Shown here: in pieces, positions 32,711 to 40,998 of the stretch
How the letters are laid out: every line of letters starts with the position of its first letter
How positions within the stretch are numbered: position 1 is the first letter of the stretch
NCBI GenBank assembly: GCA_964501335.1
Contig: CAZCTC010000041.1
Coordinates: 5,619 to 69,618, forward strand
DNA from: CAZCTC01 sp964501335
GTDB taxonomy: Bacteria > Chloroflexota > Anaerolineae > B4-G1 > SLSP01
DNA: 64,000 nucleotides
Direction of reading: 5' to 3'
Program-made: the position numbers and the translations under genes
Notes under the pieces: generated by a model
The model's database searches: none
The model's input: the letters and a program-made list of their open reading frames with translations, nothing else
What the model was told of the DNA's origin: nothing

Positions 32711-34054
32711 ATGAACGAGACACAACTTGAGGAGCCTGGGGGTAGAGGCTTAACCCCTCCGCATCCGTGGGACAATGTCCCGCTTGAGCAATGGCAGGAT
32801 TGGCGCTGGCAATTATCACACCGCCTGCAATCTATGGAAGATTTGGCTCAGATCATCCATTTAACTCCGGAAGAGAGCGCAGTTTTCTCGAATTCAGAAC
32901 GTTTTCCGGTAGCAATTACCCCATATTTCGCAAGCTTGATGGATCCGGACGACCCTGACTGCCCGATTCGTCGTCAGGTTGTCCCGACACAAGAAGAGTT
33001 GGTTCCTGAAACTGCCGACATGGCCGACTCTCTAAACGAAGATGCACACTCTCCGGTCCCAGGGTTAGTTCACCGCTACCCGGACCGGGTTTTAATGTTA
33101 GTTACTATGCAGTGCGCCTCGTACTGCCGTTTCTGTACCCGTAGCCGGATCGTGGGAGACCCTCACAATCAACCCGGGCGGGCCGATTATGAGCAACAAC
33201 TGGCTTACATTGAAGCCACGCCTCAGATTCGGGATGTTTTACTTTCGGGCGGTGACGCCTTAATGTTGCCGACGCGGGTTTTGGAATCGTTGCTCACCCG
33301 TTTGCGGGCCATTCCGCACGTCGAAGTGATTCGGATTGGGACCCGGGCGCCGATTTTTTTGCCGCAACGCATTACCGAGGAACTGGTGACCATGTTGCGG
33401 CGTTTCCATCCTTTGTGGATGAACGTGCATATCAACCATCCCAAGGAGTTGACTCCGGAAGCCGAGGCGGCGTTGGGCCGGTTGGCCGATGCCGGGATTC
33501 CGTTGGGCAGCCAGACCGTCTTGCTGGCCGGTATCAATGATTGCCCGAATTTGATGTTGCAACTGGTCCATCGGATTGTGCGCAATCGGGTGCGGCCTTA
33601 CTATCTCTATCAATGTGATCTGGTTCGGGGGGCGGGCCATTTCCGCACGCCGGTGAGCAAAGGGCTGGAAATCATGGAATCGTTGCGCGGCCATACCTCC
33701 GGGTTTGCGGTGCCGACTTTCACGATTGATGCTCCAGAAGGCGGCGGCAAAGTGCCTGTTTTGCCGAACTATCTGATCAGTATGTCGGAAAACAAGGTGA
33801 TTGTGCGTAACTATGAGGGCTTTATCTCCACTTATACGCAGCCTTCGAACTATCAACGACACGATCCCCGGACCTGCCCTTATTGCCAGGCGCGCCTGGG
33901 CGAAGGCGGACAAGCAGGGGTGGCGGGATTACTGGCGGGACAGTCTTCCAATATCAAGCCGGAGCACTGGGATGAGGTTCATGAGCGACGGGCCAGCTGG
34001 CCGATCGCGGTAGGACGGGCCCAGACGGCTGACTTTTCTAAGGAACCACGATGA
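32711..34054 (+). CDS. kamA: Lysine 2,3-aminomutase (radical SAM, PLP)
   Basis: The start is ATG 32711 after GAGGTGGAG; a GTG lies 6 bp upstream. It is a 447-residue protein. The radical-SAM cluster motif is CASYCRFC (Cys 135, 139, 142). Later come VLLSGGDALMLP, YYLYQCDLVRGAGHFRTPVSKG and FTIDAPEGGGKVPVLPNY, the last holding the PLP lysine. The two Asp (in QCDL and IDAP) that bind the substrate epsilon-amino group in clostridial LAM are kept, favouring lysine over glutamate. A C-terminal TCPYC may bind zinc. It should convert L-lysine to beta-lysine. The ligase gene overlaps its stop by 4 bp. Confidence 0.9.
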   Translation: MNETQLEEPGGRGLTPPHPWDNVPLEQWQDWRWQLSHRLQSMEDLAQIIHLTPEESAVFSNSERFPVAITPYFASLMDPDDPDCPIRRQVVPTQEELVPETADMADSLNEDAHSPVPGLVHRYPDRVLMLVTMQCASYCRFCTRSRIVGDPHNQPGRADYEQQLAYIEATPQIRDVLLSGGDALMLPTRVLESLLTRLRAIPHVEVIRIGTRAPIFLPQRITEELVTMLRRFHPLWMNVHINHPKELTPEAEAALGRLADAGIPLGSQTVLLAGINDCPNLMLQLVHRIVRNRVRPYYLYQCDLVRGAGHFRTPVSKGLEIMESLRGHTSGFAVPTFTIDAPEGGGKVPVLPNYLISMSENKVIVRNYEGFISTYTQPSNYQRHDPRTCPYCQARLGEGGQAGVAGLLAGQSSNIKPEHWDEVHERRASWPIAVGRAQTADFSKEPR

Positions 34055-35094
34055 AATCGTTGCGGGTTGCGCTGCTCTACAATTTAAAACACCATGTGAA
34101 GGTGCGCGGTGATGCCCCGCCGGATGCTCTGGCGGAGTATGATTCTGAAGAAACGGCGCGCGGTCTGGAAGCTGCGTTGCGTGCCGGCGGTCATGAGGTT
34201 TTTCCTTTGGAAGCCGATGTGACGTTGTTCGATACGGTCCGGCAGATCCGCCCGGACCTTTGTTTCAACATTGCGGAAGGGATGTATGGGGATGCTCGGG
34301 AAGCCCATGCGCCGGCTGTGTTGGAGATGTTGGAGATTCCTTACACCGGTTCGAAAGTGCTGGCGCAGGGGATTTCGCTGGATAAGGCGATGACCAAGCG
34401 GGTCTGGCGCGATGCCGGGCTGCCGACGGCGCCGTTCCAGGTTTTTTACCATGGCGATGAACCATTGGATCCGGCGTTGACCTTCCCCTTGTTCGTCAAA
34501 CCGGTCCGCGAAGGATCGGGTATGGGGGTATCGACGGCTTCCAAGGTGCAGGACGAAGCGGCTTTACGGTTGCAGGTGCGTTGGGTACTGCAAACCTATC
34601 ACCAACCGGCGTTGGTGGAGGTTTACCTGCCTGGACGGGAGTTTACGGTGGGTTTGATCGGCAATACGCTGACTCCGGGGGAGATGCCGCGGTCGACTTT
34701 TTTCAATCAGCGGGGCTTTCATGTCCTTCCGATTCTGGAAGTGGATGTCTCGCCGATTGCAGAAGCTGAAGGGATTTATACGGGGACGGTGAAAGCCGAT
34801 CATCCTTTGGATGCTAATTATCGTTGCCCGGCTCCTCTGGAAGCCGAACAGACTGCTGAGATGCAGGAGCTGGCGATCCGGGCTTTTGAAGCCATTGGGG
34901 GGCTGGATGTGGCCCGTGTCGATTTCCGGATGGACGCCGCCGGCCGGCTTCAACTGCTGGAGATCAATACGTTGCCGGGGGTGAATCCTCGCTATAGCGA
35001 TATTGTCCTGGCGGCCCGGGGTGAAGGGCTGGCTTATAACGACTTGATCAATGAAATCTTGCAGGTAGCTGCGGTTCGTTACGGGTTGCTTTAG
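34051..35094 (+). CDS. D-Ala-D-Ala-ligase-like ATP-grasp ligase 1
   Basis: A 347-residue ATP-grasp protein. ATP-binding segments are FPLFVKPVREGSGMGVS and LVEVYLPGREFTVGLIG. The magnesium-binding end is RVDFRMDAAGRLQLLEINTLPGVNP. N-terminal substrate-loop residues (NIAEGMYGDAREAHAPAVLEMLEIPYTGS) match the Ddl superfamily, but the gene is not in a peptidoglycan cluster. The ATG overlaps the kamA stop (ATGA), so translational coupling with the aminomutase is likely. A strong terminator follows at 35119. It probably joins an amino acid such as beta-lysine to another carboxylate; the substrate is inferred only from context. Confidence 0.85.
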   Translation: MKSLRVALLYNLKHHVKVRGDAPPDALAEYDSEETARGLEAALRAGGHEVFPLEADVTLFDTVRQIRPDLCFNIAEGMYGDAREAHAPAVLEMLEIPYTGSKVLAQGISLDKAMTKRVWRDAGLPTAPFQVFYHGDEPLDPALTFPLFVKPVREGSGMGVSTASKVQDEAALRLQVRWVLQTYHQPALVEVYLPGREFTVGLIGNTLTPGEMPRSTFFNQRGFHVLPILEVDVSPIAEAEGIYTGTVKADHPLDANYRCPAPLEAEQTAEMQELAIRAFEAIGGLDVARVDFRMDAAGRLQLLEINTLPGVNPRYSDIVLAARGEGLAYNDLINEILQVAAVRYGLL

Positions 35095-35118
35095 TCAGGG
35101 TTGAGGGCGTTTCTTTTG

Positions 35119-35160
35119 CACCCCCCTTTTCCTTTTGCCAGGGAAAGGGGGGTGTTTTTA
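35119..35160 (+). terminator. Rho-independent terminator after ligase 1
   Basis: CACCCCCCTTTTCC pairs with GGGAAAGGGGGGTG, followed by TTTTTA. It splits the two ATP-grasp ligases into separate transcripts or limits readthrough. Confidence 0.85.
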
Positions 35161-35171
35161 CAAAAGTATTT

Positions 35172-35268
35172 ACCATCGAGGCACAGAGAAGAAGAGCGGA
35201 GATTTTCTTTAAATTCTTTTCTGTGTCCCCGTGGTGAGTCTTCCGGGTGCCTTATTTTCAAGACAGGA
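35172..35268 (+). repeat. Composite leader repeat before ligase 2
   Basis: ATCGAGGCACAGAGAA...TTTCTGTGTCCCCGTGGTGAG, then TCTTCCGGG, then TATTTTCAAGACAGGA just before the ligase 2 ATG at 35276. It has the same composite structure as the VanZ leader on the other strand. Confidence 0.7.
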
Positions 35269-35275
35269 AGAAGTT

Positions 35276-36292
35276 ATGACCATCGAAGCTTTGGAAAATA
35301 TCGTGATTTTGTACGGGGAAAGCCATCAAATGGTGAAGGGAGATCCGGCGGATCTTAAGGCCGAACGAGAGTCCATGTCTATGGCAGATCTGCTCCTCCC
35401 TATTTTGAAAGCCCGTTATCAGGAGGTGGTTAAGGTTCCTTTGTCTGCCGATAGAGAGCTGGTTCAGATTCTGGCGCCTTATCCGCCGGACCGTTGGTTG
35501 ATTTTCAATCTGGTGGATGGGTTGGAGGGGCGATTGTTTGAGGAATCCCGTGTTGCGTGGGCGTTGGAAGCGATGGGATATCGTTTTACGGGATCGAAGG
35601 GGGAGGCTTTATCGCGTTCGACCCACAAGGGGATTACCAAGGATTATCTGGTGCGGGCGGAAATCCCGACCCCGGCGGGAAGGGTTTTCAACAGTTCTGA
35701 AGATGTGGCTGTCGAGGGGCTTTCTTTTCCTTTGATTGTAAAACCGGTGGCTGAAGATGCCAGTGTCGGGATCAGTGAAGCGGCTGTGGTGCGGACTCCG
35801 GAGGCTTTACGGGAAAGGATTGCGTATGTCCGGAAGTGTTATGCCCAGGCTGCCGTTGTGGAGGACTTTGTGACCGGGCGGGAATTTGAAGTGTCGGTGT
35901 GGGAAGGGCAACCGGGCGTTTTGCCGGTGACGGAGATCGATTTTCAGCGCGGTGGTTCCGGACATGAAGCCATTTTGTCATTTGATGCCAAATGGGACCA
36001 AACTGCGTCCAATTATCTGGATTCTCTGATCGTCTGTCCTGCTCCTTTAACGGAAGCGGAGCATCAGCAAGTGACGGAGGTTGCCCGACGAGCCGCAGAG
36101 GCTCTCTCTTATCGGGGATATGCCCGGATTGATGTGCGTATGACGCCAGAGGGAAAAGCCTATGTGATTGATGTGAATTGTAATCCTGATTTAATGCCGG
36201 ATGGGGGTTTTTTCTGGGCCGCTCAGGCGGCAGGGTATTCTTTTGAGGCGATGATCTATCAGGTTGTAGAATTTGCTAATGTGAGTGGATGA
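35276..36292 (+). CDS. D-Ala-D-Ala-ligase-like ATP-grasp ligase 2
   Basis: The frame is open from 35231 but ATG 35276 (MTIEALENIVILYGE) follows AGGAAG and starts the homology. It has 338 residues. ATP-binding segments are FPLIVKPVAEDASVGIS and AVVEDFVTGREFEVSVWEG. The metal site is RIDVRMTPEGKAYVIDVNCNPDL, where the canonical N-T-x-P-G becomes N-C-N-P-D. It is a paralogue-class relative of ligase 1, not a close copy. It overlaps the GNAT gene (ATGA) and probably forms a two-gene unit with it. The substrate is unknown; the link to beta-lysine is contextual. Confidence 0.82.
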   Translation: MTIEALENIVILYGESHQMVKGDPADLKAERESMSMADLLLPILKARYQEVVKVPLSADRELVQILAPYPPDRWLIFNLVDGLEGRLFEESRVAWALEAMGYRFTGSKGEALSRSTHKGITKDYLVRAEIPTPAGRVFNSSEDVAVEGLSFPLIVKPVAEDASVGISEAAVVRTPEALRERIAYVRKCYAQAAVVEDFVTGREFEVSVWEGQPGVLPVTEIDFQRGGSGHEAILSFDAKWDQTASNYLDSLIVCPAPLTEAEHQQVTEVARRAAEALSYRGYARIDVRMTPEGKAYVIDVNCNPDLMPDGGFFWAAQAAGYSFEAMIYQVVEFANVSG

Positions 36293-36783
36293 GGATGGCT
36301 GTAATGATGGCGATGATTGAAACTCCAGGACTGGATGACGGTATAGCAATTCGAAATATGGCGATGGAAATTGATATTTTCTCGCCGGAAGATGTGGCCT
36401 GTGTGGAAATGGTATGGCATATCTGGTGTGAGAAAAGCCAGGAAAATGAACTGATTTTTTTAGTTTATCGGGATGGCGGACAGATATTGGGGTTTATCTG
36501 TTATGAACAGCGCATTCCGACAGTGGGAACTTTTGATGTTTTGTGGCTGGCGGTTGCTCAGTCGGCGCATGGACGGGGGATCGGGCGGGCCTTGATCCGG
36601 CATATGGAAGAGGATGTGTTGGCGCGCGGTGGATATCTGGCGCTGGCTGAGACGTCGGGACGGCCGGATTATGAAGGAACCCGGCGCTTCTATGAGTCTT
36701 GCGGTTATGAGGTCAGTGGGCGGGTGAAGGACTTTTATCGTCGTGGAGACGATATGGTGCTTTTTGCGCATTACCTGTCTTGA
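36289..36783 (+). CDS. GNAT-family N-acetyltransferase
   Basis: A 164-residue protein overlapping the ligase 2 stop. GNAT motif A is AQSAHGRGIGRALIRHMEEDV, which binds the acetyl-CoA pyrophosphate. Motif B is GTRRFYESCGYEVSGRVKDFY. Several ATGs occur at the start (MRMAVMMAMIETP). In the known abl system a GNAT (AblB) acetylates beta-lysine to N-epsilon-acetyl-beta-lysine, an osmolyte. A similar role is possible here but the two ligases are not part of that pathway. Confidence 0.85.
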   Translation: MRMAVMMAMIETPGLDDGIAIRNMAMEIDIFSPEDVACVEMVWHIWCEKSQENELIFLVYRDGGQILGFICYEQRIPTVGTFDVLWLAVAQSAHGRGIGRALIRHMEEDVLARGGYLALAETSGRPDYEGTRRFYESCGYEVSGRVKDFYRRGDDMVLFAHYLS

Positions 36784-36840
36784 AAACAGGCGGGAAAAGA
36801 TTCACCACAGCGGCGCAGAGATCACAGAGAAGAATTTGGA
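36774..36840 (-). repeat. Composite leader repeat copy at the GNAT 3-prime end
   Basis: On the minus strand: TCTGCGCCGCTGTGGTGAATCT, then TTTTCAAGACAGG. The plus-strand form CTGTCTTGA provides the last two codons and the stop of the GNAT gene. It is inverted relative to the copy at 35172. Confidence 0.65.
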
Positions 36841-36867
36841 GAAAATCTCGTAACCTGGGCGATTCGC

Positions 36868-36997
36868 CGGAAAAGCGAGAGAAAAAAGCCGGTGTTTTTG
36901 CGCGCATTCTGATGCGCGCAAAAACACAAACAAAAAACTCTCTCCGCCCATCCAGCGCAGCGCTTTTTACCGGGAAAGCCCCTGCTGTGGGATGTAA
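36868..36997 (-). repeat. Flip-flop hairpin repeat, copy F
   Basis: In minus-strand element orientation: left module near 36950-36997 (variant, CCCAC...GCGCTGCGCTGGATGGGCGG), hairpin 36892-36927 (arm GTGTTTTTGCGCGCAT), loop CAGA in element orientation, i.e. flipped. It fills most of the 235-bp gap between the GNAT and the solute-binding protein. Confidence 0.7.
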
Positions 36998-37017
36998 AAA
37001 GCCGGCTGGAAGCCCCG

Positions 37018-38703
37018 TTAAGGGGTGGCCGGATCGTAGAGATAGAACCAGCGGGTGTTGAGATGGTTGATAAAGCCGTCGGCCTGCATGGTGGCGAGGG
37101 CCGCGTTGAAGGGTTCCCTTAAATCGGAATCCTGGGGAAAGGCCAGGCCGGGAATTTCAGTTGGTAGAGTCGGTTTGAGCAGGGTCAGGCTGTGAGGATT
37201 GATGGCGACATAGGCCTGACCGGTTTGAGTATCCAGCAGGACGGCATCAATTTTACCGGCGGCCAGGGCGCGAATGGCGGCCCGCAGGGTGGGGAATTGT
37301 TGAATGCGGCGGTCTTTTTCATTGCTTTGGAGCAATTCATAAGCGGCCGCGTAGTAATGGGATGATCCCTGCCGTACCCCAACTTTGAGATCCGGACTGC
37401 TGCGGAATTCTTGCAGGGTGGTGAATCTGACTTCATCGGTGCGGATCAACAGGGTGGGCTGCAGTGAGAGTACCGGCCGGGAAAAGGCAAAATCTACTTT
37501 GCGTTCCGGAGTAACTCGGAGAGCTCCGGCTCCCAACTCCACTTCATGGGTGTAAACTGCGGGTAAGAGTCCGTCTTGCGGCAGGTTTTTCCATTCGATC
37601 TGGCAGTTTAAGCGGCGACAGATTTCAGTGATCGCTTCGATTTCCCAACCGGTGAGGATATGGCGGGTGGGATCGGCGAAATTCAAAGGTGCTTCATTGC
37701 TGGAAACTCCTACGACGATGCGGCGGTTTTTTAAGTTGGAAAGCCCATCGTAAGGGTCCGGGTTGAGGGGATCGGTGAGTGAAAACCAGCGATGGTTGAG
37801 ATAGTCCAGGGTACCGTCGGCGGCCATTTGGGCCAGGGTGGCGTTGAATGCGGTAAACAGATCGGATTTGGGCGAAAAGACGATCCGAAAATCTTGTTTT
37901 TCAAGCGGTTCGTCAAAGCGGGTCAATTGAGGATGGGCCTGTAAGGTTTCCTGCCCGTTGACGCTGTCCAGGATCGCCATATCGATCTCTTTTTCGACCA
38001 GGGCCTGGATCAGGGCTTCTTTGCTGGTGAATTGGCGCAGCCGGGAATTGCGTTCGTTGCCGTCCAGAATTTCATTGGCTCCCACGTAAAAACTGGTGGT
38101 TCCAATGATCGCTCCGACTTTTAATTTGGGATTGGCCCCAAACTCCTGACGGTCGGCGAAACGGGCTTCGCCGTTCCGTACCAGCAGATAGTGTTCCAAT
38201 GTCAGGTAGGGCTCCGAGAAATCTGCCAGTTTGCGGCGGTCGGGGGTGGCGGTAATGCCGTCCAGTCCTATGTCGAATCGTTTCTGGTTGATATCGTTCA
38301 GCAGAGTGTCCCAGGAGGCGGCGGTGCGCCATTCAATGCGACAGTTCAGGCGGCGGCAAATTTCTTCGGCCAGCTCATATTCCAACCCTATTGGTTGTTT
38401 TCGGAGGGGATCGATGAAATTGAGGGGCGGATAATCGTTGGCGGTGGCGGCGATGACCCGACGGTTTTTTAAATCGGGGAGCGATGTCCACGCGGGAACG
38501 GTGACGGTCAGCGGCGCTAATGTGGGCAGCTCTGTGGGGGTGAGAGCAGAAAATTCCGGCGACGGCGCGACGCTGAGCCCGGGTTCCTCTTCCAGGGGCG
38601 GTGTCAGTGGCGAAACCGGAGCGGTGGCAGGGGCAGACTGGCAGGCGCTGATTGCCAGACTAAAAAACAACACGGCGCACAGCACGGCCAAAATCCGCTT
38701 CAT
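37018..38703 (-). CDS. Tandem solute-binding (PBPb) lipoprotein
   Basis: A 561-residue protein with a lipoprotein signal (ILAVLCAVLFFSLAISAC, lipobox SAC), a Pro/Glu linker (about 22-70), then two similar SBP_bac_3 domains (about 75-310 and 325-561). Both repeat the same landmarks: LKNRR-V-A, PPLNF/APLNF-DP, EICRRLNC-IEW, PDRRK/PERKVDFA, and a terminal NHRWF or NTRWF. Such domains bind polar amino acids for ABC uptake or act as sensors. No permease or ATPase is nearby. AGAGGTGATGG precedes the ATG; a promoter lies at 38756-38783. Confidence 0.85.
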   Translation of the reverse strand: MKRILAVLCAVLFFSLAISACQSAPATAPVSPLTPPLEEEPGLSVAPSPEFSALTPTELPTLAPLTVTVPAWTSLPDLKNRRVIAATANDYPPLNFIDPLRKQPIGLEYELAEEICRRLNCRIEWRTAASWDTLLNDINQKRFDIGLDGITATPDRRKLADFSEPYLTLEHYLLVRNGEARFADRQEFGANPKLKVGAIIGTTSFYVGANEILDGNERNSRLRQFTSKEALIQALVEKEIDMAILDSVNGQETLQAHPQLTRFDEPLEKQDFRIVFSPKSDLFTAFNATLAQMAADGTLDYLNHRWFSLTDPLNPDPYDGLSNLKNRRIVVGVSSNEAPLNFADPTRHILTGWEIEAITEICRRLNCQIEWKNLPQDGLLPAVYTHEVELGAGALRVTPERKVDFAFSRPVLSLQPTLLIRTDEVRFTTLQEFRSSPDLKVGVRQGSSHYYAAAYELLQSNEKDRRIQQFPTLRAAIRALAAGKIDAVLLDTQTGQAYVAINPHSLTLLKPTLPTEIPGLAFPQDSDLREPFNAALATMQADGFINHLNTRWFYLYDPATP

Positions 38704-38755
38704 CCATCACCTCTTTTTGAGAATCTTGTTCTTGAGAATGTTCGGACGCGGGCGC

Positions 38756-38783
38756 ACTATAGCACAAAAAAGAGGTCGGTCAA
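38756..38783 (-). promoter_or_regulatory. Predicted promoter of the tandem solute-binding gene
   Basis: On the minus strand TTGACC and TATAGT with a 16-bp spacer, about 50 bp before the ATG at 38703. It is back to back with the plus-strand promoter at 38793. Confidence 0.6.
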
Positions 38784-38792
38784 ATCTAACCG

Positions 38793-38821
38793 TTGCGCCG
38801 GTTTTTTCTTTGCGTTACAAT
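38793..38821 (+). promoter_or_regulatory. Predicted promoter of the YggS-like gene
   Basis: TTGCGC and TACAAT with a 17-bp spacer. The start near 38828 leaves a leader of about 70 nt containing the hairpin at 38837-38869. Confidence 0.55.
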
Positions 38822-38836
38822 GAATTACATTTTAAC

Positions 38837-38869
38837 TTTTTCGCGTGCCCTCGCCGGGTGCGCGAAAAA
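38837..38869 (+). repeat. Leader hairpin before the YggS-like gene
   Basis: TTTTTCGCG pairs with CGCGAAAAA, with an inner CCC/GGG pair. It resembles the short hairpins at 3254 and 28843 in its TTTTCGCG arm. It lies between promoter and start codon. Confidence 0.55.
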
Positions 38870-38899
38870 ATGAAAAAGATTTTTTAGAGAGGACCACGG

Positions 38900-39646
38900 A
38901 TGGACATTGCCGCTTTTGTCGCCGAAAATTTGCAGCAGGTGCGGATGCGGATGGCGGAAGCCGCTTTGCGGGCCGGCCGTAATCCAGAAACGGTACGGTT
39001 GGTGGCGGTCAGTAAGTTCTTTTCAGTCGAAGCTGTGTGGGCGGCCTGGAATGCCGGGCAGCGGGAATTCGGGGAAAGCCGGCCTGAAGAAGCTCAGGAG
39101 AAGATCGCGGCGCTGCGAGCCCGTTTGTCCGATGCGGAATTCCCTCTCTGGCATATGATCGGCCATATTCAACGCCGAAAAGCTCCCCTGGTGGTGCCGG
39201 ATTTTTCCTTAGTTCATTCAATGGACCGTTTATCCCTGGCGCAAAAATTGAGTGCCCTGGCGGTGGCGGCTCAGCGGACGCTGCCGGTGCTTTTGGAATG
39301 TAATGTGTCGGGAGAGGTCAGCAAGGATGGTTTTGCTCTGGCGGGATGGGAAACGGATGCCGGGGGGCGGGAGCGCTTTTTTCAGGAAGTGACGGAGCTG
39401 GCGGCGCTGCCGGGGCTACAGATAGAGGGTTTGATGACGATGGCACCTCCGGTCGATGATCCGGAAGCGACCCGGCCGGTTTTTGCTTCTTTGCGGGCGC
39501 TTCGCGACGCTTTGCGGGAGCGTTTTCCTGCCTCCGGCTGGGATCAACTTTCCATGGGGATGACCGACGATTTTGAAGCGGCTATCGCTGAAGGGGCAAC
39601 GCTGGTACGGGTGGGGCGGGCGATTTTCGGCGAGCGGGTTTATTAA
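38900..39646 (+). CDS. yggS: YggS/PROSC-family PLP homeostasis protein
   Basis: A 248-residue alanine-racemase-like TIM barrel. The PLP lysine is in LVAVSKFFSVEAV (about residue 38). Further family motifs are FGESRPEEAQEK, WHMIGHIQRRK and GLMTMAPP, and LSMGMTDDFEAAIAEGATLVRVGRAIFGER, which binds the phosphate. YggS proteins bind PLP without known enzyme activity and keep PLP and amino-acid pools balanced. It is a likely single gene. KamA upstream is PLP-dependent, but the distance does not suggest a common operon. Confidence 0.92.
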   Translation: MDIAAFVAENLQQVRMRMAEAALRAGRNPETVRLVAVSKFFSVEAVWAAWNAGQREFGESRPEEAQEKIAALRARLSDAEFPLWHMIGHIQRRKAPLVVPDFSLVHSMDRLSLAQKLSALAVAAQRTLPVLLECNVSGEVSKDGFALAGWETDAGGRERFFQEVTELAALPGLQIEGLMTMAPPVDDPEATRPVFASLRALRDALRERFPASGWDQLSMGMTDDFEAAIAEGATLVRVGRAIFGERVY

Positions 39647-39667
39647 GAGAATGCGGGAGGGTATTTT

Positions 39668-39695
39668 TTGACTTTCCCTATGGCTGTGGCACAAT
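39668..39695 (+). promoter_or_regulatory. Possible promoter of the M24 peptidase gene
   Basis: TTGACT and CACAAT with a 16-bp spacer, 35 bp before the ATG at 39730. The -10 is a poor match in the first bases. Confidence 0.45.
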
Positions 39696-39729
39696 ACCGC
39701 CACCAATCTCACCACGCGAAAGGAATGCG

Positions 39730-40965
39730 ATGAAACGGGATCTGGATCGTTTGATGGAAGCGCGAGGATTAAATGCTATCGTGGTCAGCGGGGCCACGCA
39801 TGGCAACCCCCCTATGTATTATTTGACCAATGGTGCGGGCATCGGCAAGGCCTCGATTCTGGTCATGCCGCGGGGCAAGACGCCGACTTTGATTGCCAGC
39901 ACGCTGGAACGGGAAGAGGCGTTGGCGGCCGGTTATCCGATCCGTTTGACGACCGAATTCAAGTTTCAGGAGTTGTTGAAGGAGGCCGGCGGCGATTCTC
40001 TGGCCGCGACGGTGGCCTATTATCGGCGTATTCTGAGTGAGTTGGGCGTGACGGGCCGGGTTGGATTTTACGGCCTGGACAGCCGGGGCTCGGCGTATGT
40101 TTTTCTTAAGGCGCTGGCAGAAGCGGCGACGGAAATCGAGCCGGTGGGCGAATTCGATCGGGATCTGATCGCTGAAGCGCGGGCGACGAAAGGACGCGAA
40201 GAGGCGGATCGTATTCGGGGGGCCGGCCGGCGGACGATTGCCGTGGTGGCGGCTACGGTCGATTTCTTGCGCCATCACGAGGTCGGGTCCGATGAGATTT
40301 TGCGCCGGGCCGACGGGGAAATTTTGACGGTGGGCGATGTGCATGCCTTTATCCGGTTGCAGATCGCGGCGCAGGGGCTTGAAGATCCTGAGGGCTTTAT
40401 TTTTGCGACGGGCCACGATGCGGGTGTGCCTCACAATAAGGGAACCCTGACCGCTCCGATGCGGTTGGGCGAGAGCATCGTTTTCGATATCTACCCGCGC
40501 GAGGCCGGCAGCGGCTATTTCTTCGATTTCACCCGGACTTTTGCTCTGGGATATGCCTCTGAAGCTTTGCAAAAACTCTATCGTGATGTTTACGATTGCC
40601 AGCAGATGCTTTTCCCGTTGTACAAGGCGGGGGAAGAGGCGCGTCATTATCAGCGGCTGACCTGCAAATTCTTTGCGGAACGCGGTTATCCTACGGTGGC
40701 TGAAGACCCCTATATTTTGAGCGGATACATTCACTCCGTCAGCCATGGGCTGGGGCTGGATGTCCACGAGCATCCCTTCTCGGGCGATGTGCCGGGGAAT
40801 ACGGCGCGGCTGGAAGCGGGGCATTGTTTCTCAGTCGAGCCCGGGCTTTATTATCCTGAGCAGGGGATGGGCGTGCGGTTGGAAGATCTTATCTGGCTCA
40901 ATGAGGAAGGAAAGCCCGAAATCCTTTCCGATTATCCTTATGAGCTGGTTATTCCCATGGCGTAG
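39730..40965 (+). CDS. M24-family (Xaa-Pro-type) metallopeptidase
   Basis: A 411-residue protein with an N-terminal creatinase-like domain (1-170) and a C-terminal pita-bread domain. Metal ligands are visible: the two Asp in VFDIYPREAGSGYFFDFTRTF (11 residues apart), His in HGLGLDVHEHPF, Glu in FSVEPGLYYP and Glu in VRLEDLIW. It probably removes N-terminal residues before proline. AAAGGAATGCG precedes the ATG. tsaD begins 33 bp downstream and may share the transcript. Confidence 0.9.
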   Translation: MKRDLDRLMEARGLNAIVVSGATHGNPPMYYLTNGAGIGKASILVMPRGKTPTLIASTLEREEALAAGYPIRLTTEFKFQELLKEAGGDSLAATVAYYRRILSELGVTGRVGFYGLDSRGSAYVFLKALAEAATEIEPVGEFDRDLIAEARATKGREEADRIRGAGRRTIAVVAATVDFLRHHEVGSDEILRRADGEILTVGDVHAFIRLQIAAQGLEDPEGFIFATGHDAGVPHNKGTLTAPMRLGESIVFDIYPREAGSGYFFDFTRTFALGYASEALQKLYRDVYDCQQMLFPLYKAGEEARHYQRLTCKFFAERGYPTVAEDPYILSGYIHSVSHGLGLDVHEHPFSGDVPGNTARLEAGHCFSVEPGLYYPEQGMGVRLEDLIWLNEEGKPEILSDYPYELVIPMA

Positions 40966-40998
40966 GCCGTGGCTTTACCGTTTTTATCGAGGCTATAG

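Noticed and set aside
39769..40824. 351-residue minus-strand open frame opposite the M24 peptidase
   Set aside because: Shadow of the M24 gene, which has all metal ligands and a Shine-Dalgarno; the minus frame has no family features.
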